From Mesorhizobium sp. M1B.F.Ca.ET.045.04.1.1 (GTDB lineage Bacteria; Pseudomonadota; Alphaproteobacteria; Rhizobiales; Rhizobiaceae), in NCBI RefSeq assembly GCF_003952465.1, contig NZ_CP034448.1, positions 3,387,001-3,451,000 of the forward strand: DNA of 64,000 nt, written 5' to 3'. Below the pieces are notes generated by a model. It did not search any database. It worked only from the letters and a program-made list of their open reading frames with translations, and was not told where the DNA came from. Within the stretch, counting starts at the first letter, position 1. Every line of letters begins with the position of its first letter. Position numbers and translations under genes: made by a program. Shown in pieces: positions 63,416 to 64,000 of this stretch.

Positions 63416-63640
63416 CAGATGCTGGCCTCCATTCCAGCCAGCATCTTGAATCACAAATCCGACAAATCGGGAATCCCTTCCGATTCCGTCAAATCTTGAA
63501 CCGCTCTAGGGACAGGAGGAAGACGCCGGCGTTGGTATTCCTCTCCCCAGAGAGAAGTCAGGCGAGCGTGGCGGGGTGGGGCGAAGGGGCCTGCGAAACT
63601 CTGCTCAAACTCACAGACGACGGCAAATGACTGCGAACCC

Positions 63641-64000
63641 CTAGAATACCTCACGCAGCACTTTACAGGTAAGAACTATGGTTGGGATCGCCAACAGAGT
63701 TAACCCAATTGCATATAGGTAAAAACACAATATCATAAAAATATTGTTTTCGCTATCCAGTTCAATATAATGGGAATATAAGACATATTTTGTTGATCTC
63801 TCAGATCTTGACCCCTATGACTTTAGGATATCGCGTATGGATTCTATTCTAGGAATATCAGCTGTCACGCTTTTTCGATCTAACAGGAATCCGCACATAT
63901 TTATTACCTCTTCATCCAGTAACGTATTGAATTTGTAATCTATGTATACTGTGTACGACGTAAATTGTTTTACTTCTGCGGAGCAGACAATTTGGTATAT
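63641..64000 (-). pseudogene. AT-rich membrane-protein gene with in-frame amber stop (5' part beyond the window)
   Basis: Minus frame from the right edge reads IYQIVCSAEVKQFTSYTVYI and on to RIESIRDILKS, meets TAG at 63815-63817, and continues in the same frame for 57 codons (GSRSERSTKYVLYSHYIELD, then membrane segment FMILCFYLYAIGLTLLAIPTIV) to TAG at 63641. The second part has no start of its own, so one gene interrupted by a nonsense change is likelier than two genes. Base composition is far more AT-rich than the rest, suggesting horizontal origin. Family not recognised; extracytoplasmic domain plus C-terminal helix. Confidence 0.6.

Larger units (their letters stand above)
62460..63506 (-). 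mobile_element. IS630-family insertion sequence
   Basis: About 1047 bp flanked by TA dinucleotides (62458-62459 and 63507-63508), the IS630/Tc1 target. Ends form imperfect inverted repeats sharing TTTGACGGAA (left end from 62460; right end complement from 63506). Contains two overlapping transposase frames on the minus strand. Confidence 0.85.

Overview
The window looks like chromosomal DNA of a rhizobial alphaproteobacterium, most likely Mesorhizobium or a close Phyllobacteriaceae relative. This rests on gene content and order recognised by eye (trxB followed by lsrB, aatA-type aspartate aminotransferase, thuEFG-type trehalose ABC transporter, DUF3775, DUF2314, DUF899 and DUF4142 proteins), high-GC codon use, CTATAT-type promoter elements and rhizobial palindromic intergenic repeats. 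No rRNA, tRNA or CRISPR array was seen. Species assignment is inference.

Layout. 1-3050: uvrB (minus), its 3' end outside the window. 3.2-9.8 kb: a LysR regulator divergent from a two-domain 2-oxoglutarate dioxygenase, then secreted or unknown proteins and a CapA-like phosphatase-fold protein. 9.8-10.6 kb: a long stretch without a gene, closed by a strong minus-strand terminator that may end a non-coding RNA. 10.6-15.4 kb: a lipid/diacylglycerol kinase and a tightly overlapping minus-strand operon (GMC oxidoreductase, enolase-superfamily dehydratase, beta-hydroxyacid dehydrogenase) that looks like a sugar-acid or polyol catabolic pathway. 15.5-19.4 kb: thioesterase plus two HxlR-regulator/oxidoreductase pairs sharing a bidirectional terminator. 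19.4-29.8 kb: mostly minus-strand envelope genes (large autotransporter, glucoamylase-like enzyme, CorC-type membrane protein, LssY-like protein, two extensin-like proteins, DUF3775 protein).

30-41.6 kb is the core-like heart: greA with a terminator-bearing leader, then all the enzymes needed to make and transfer ADP-heptose for LPS (waaC, waaF, hldD on minus; hldE, gmhA, gmhB on plus), an Lrp regulator, trxB and lsrB. 41.6-42.3 kb holds a well-formed small-RNA candidate. 42.3-51.5 kb carries an atypical EF-G paralogue, a GGDEF-EAL protein, a cupin, an IS3-family insertion with frameshifts, aatA and a tandem pair of stand-alone EAL proteins. 51.5-56.3 kb has a GST, a toxin-antitoxin pair flanked by direct repeats, a cold-shock protein, an Ogt repair enzyme, a lytic transglycosylase lipoprotein and a GNAT acetyltransferase. 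56.3-61.3 kb is the thuEFG operon behind a LacI-type operator, followed by DUF899 and DUF4142 proteins.

From 61.3 kb to the end the window is accessory in character: MITE-like inverted repeats, a decayed cupin gene, an IS630-family element and, at the edge, an AT-rich membrane-protein gene interrupted by an in-frame amber codon.
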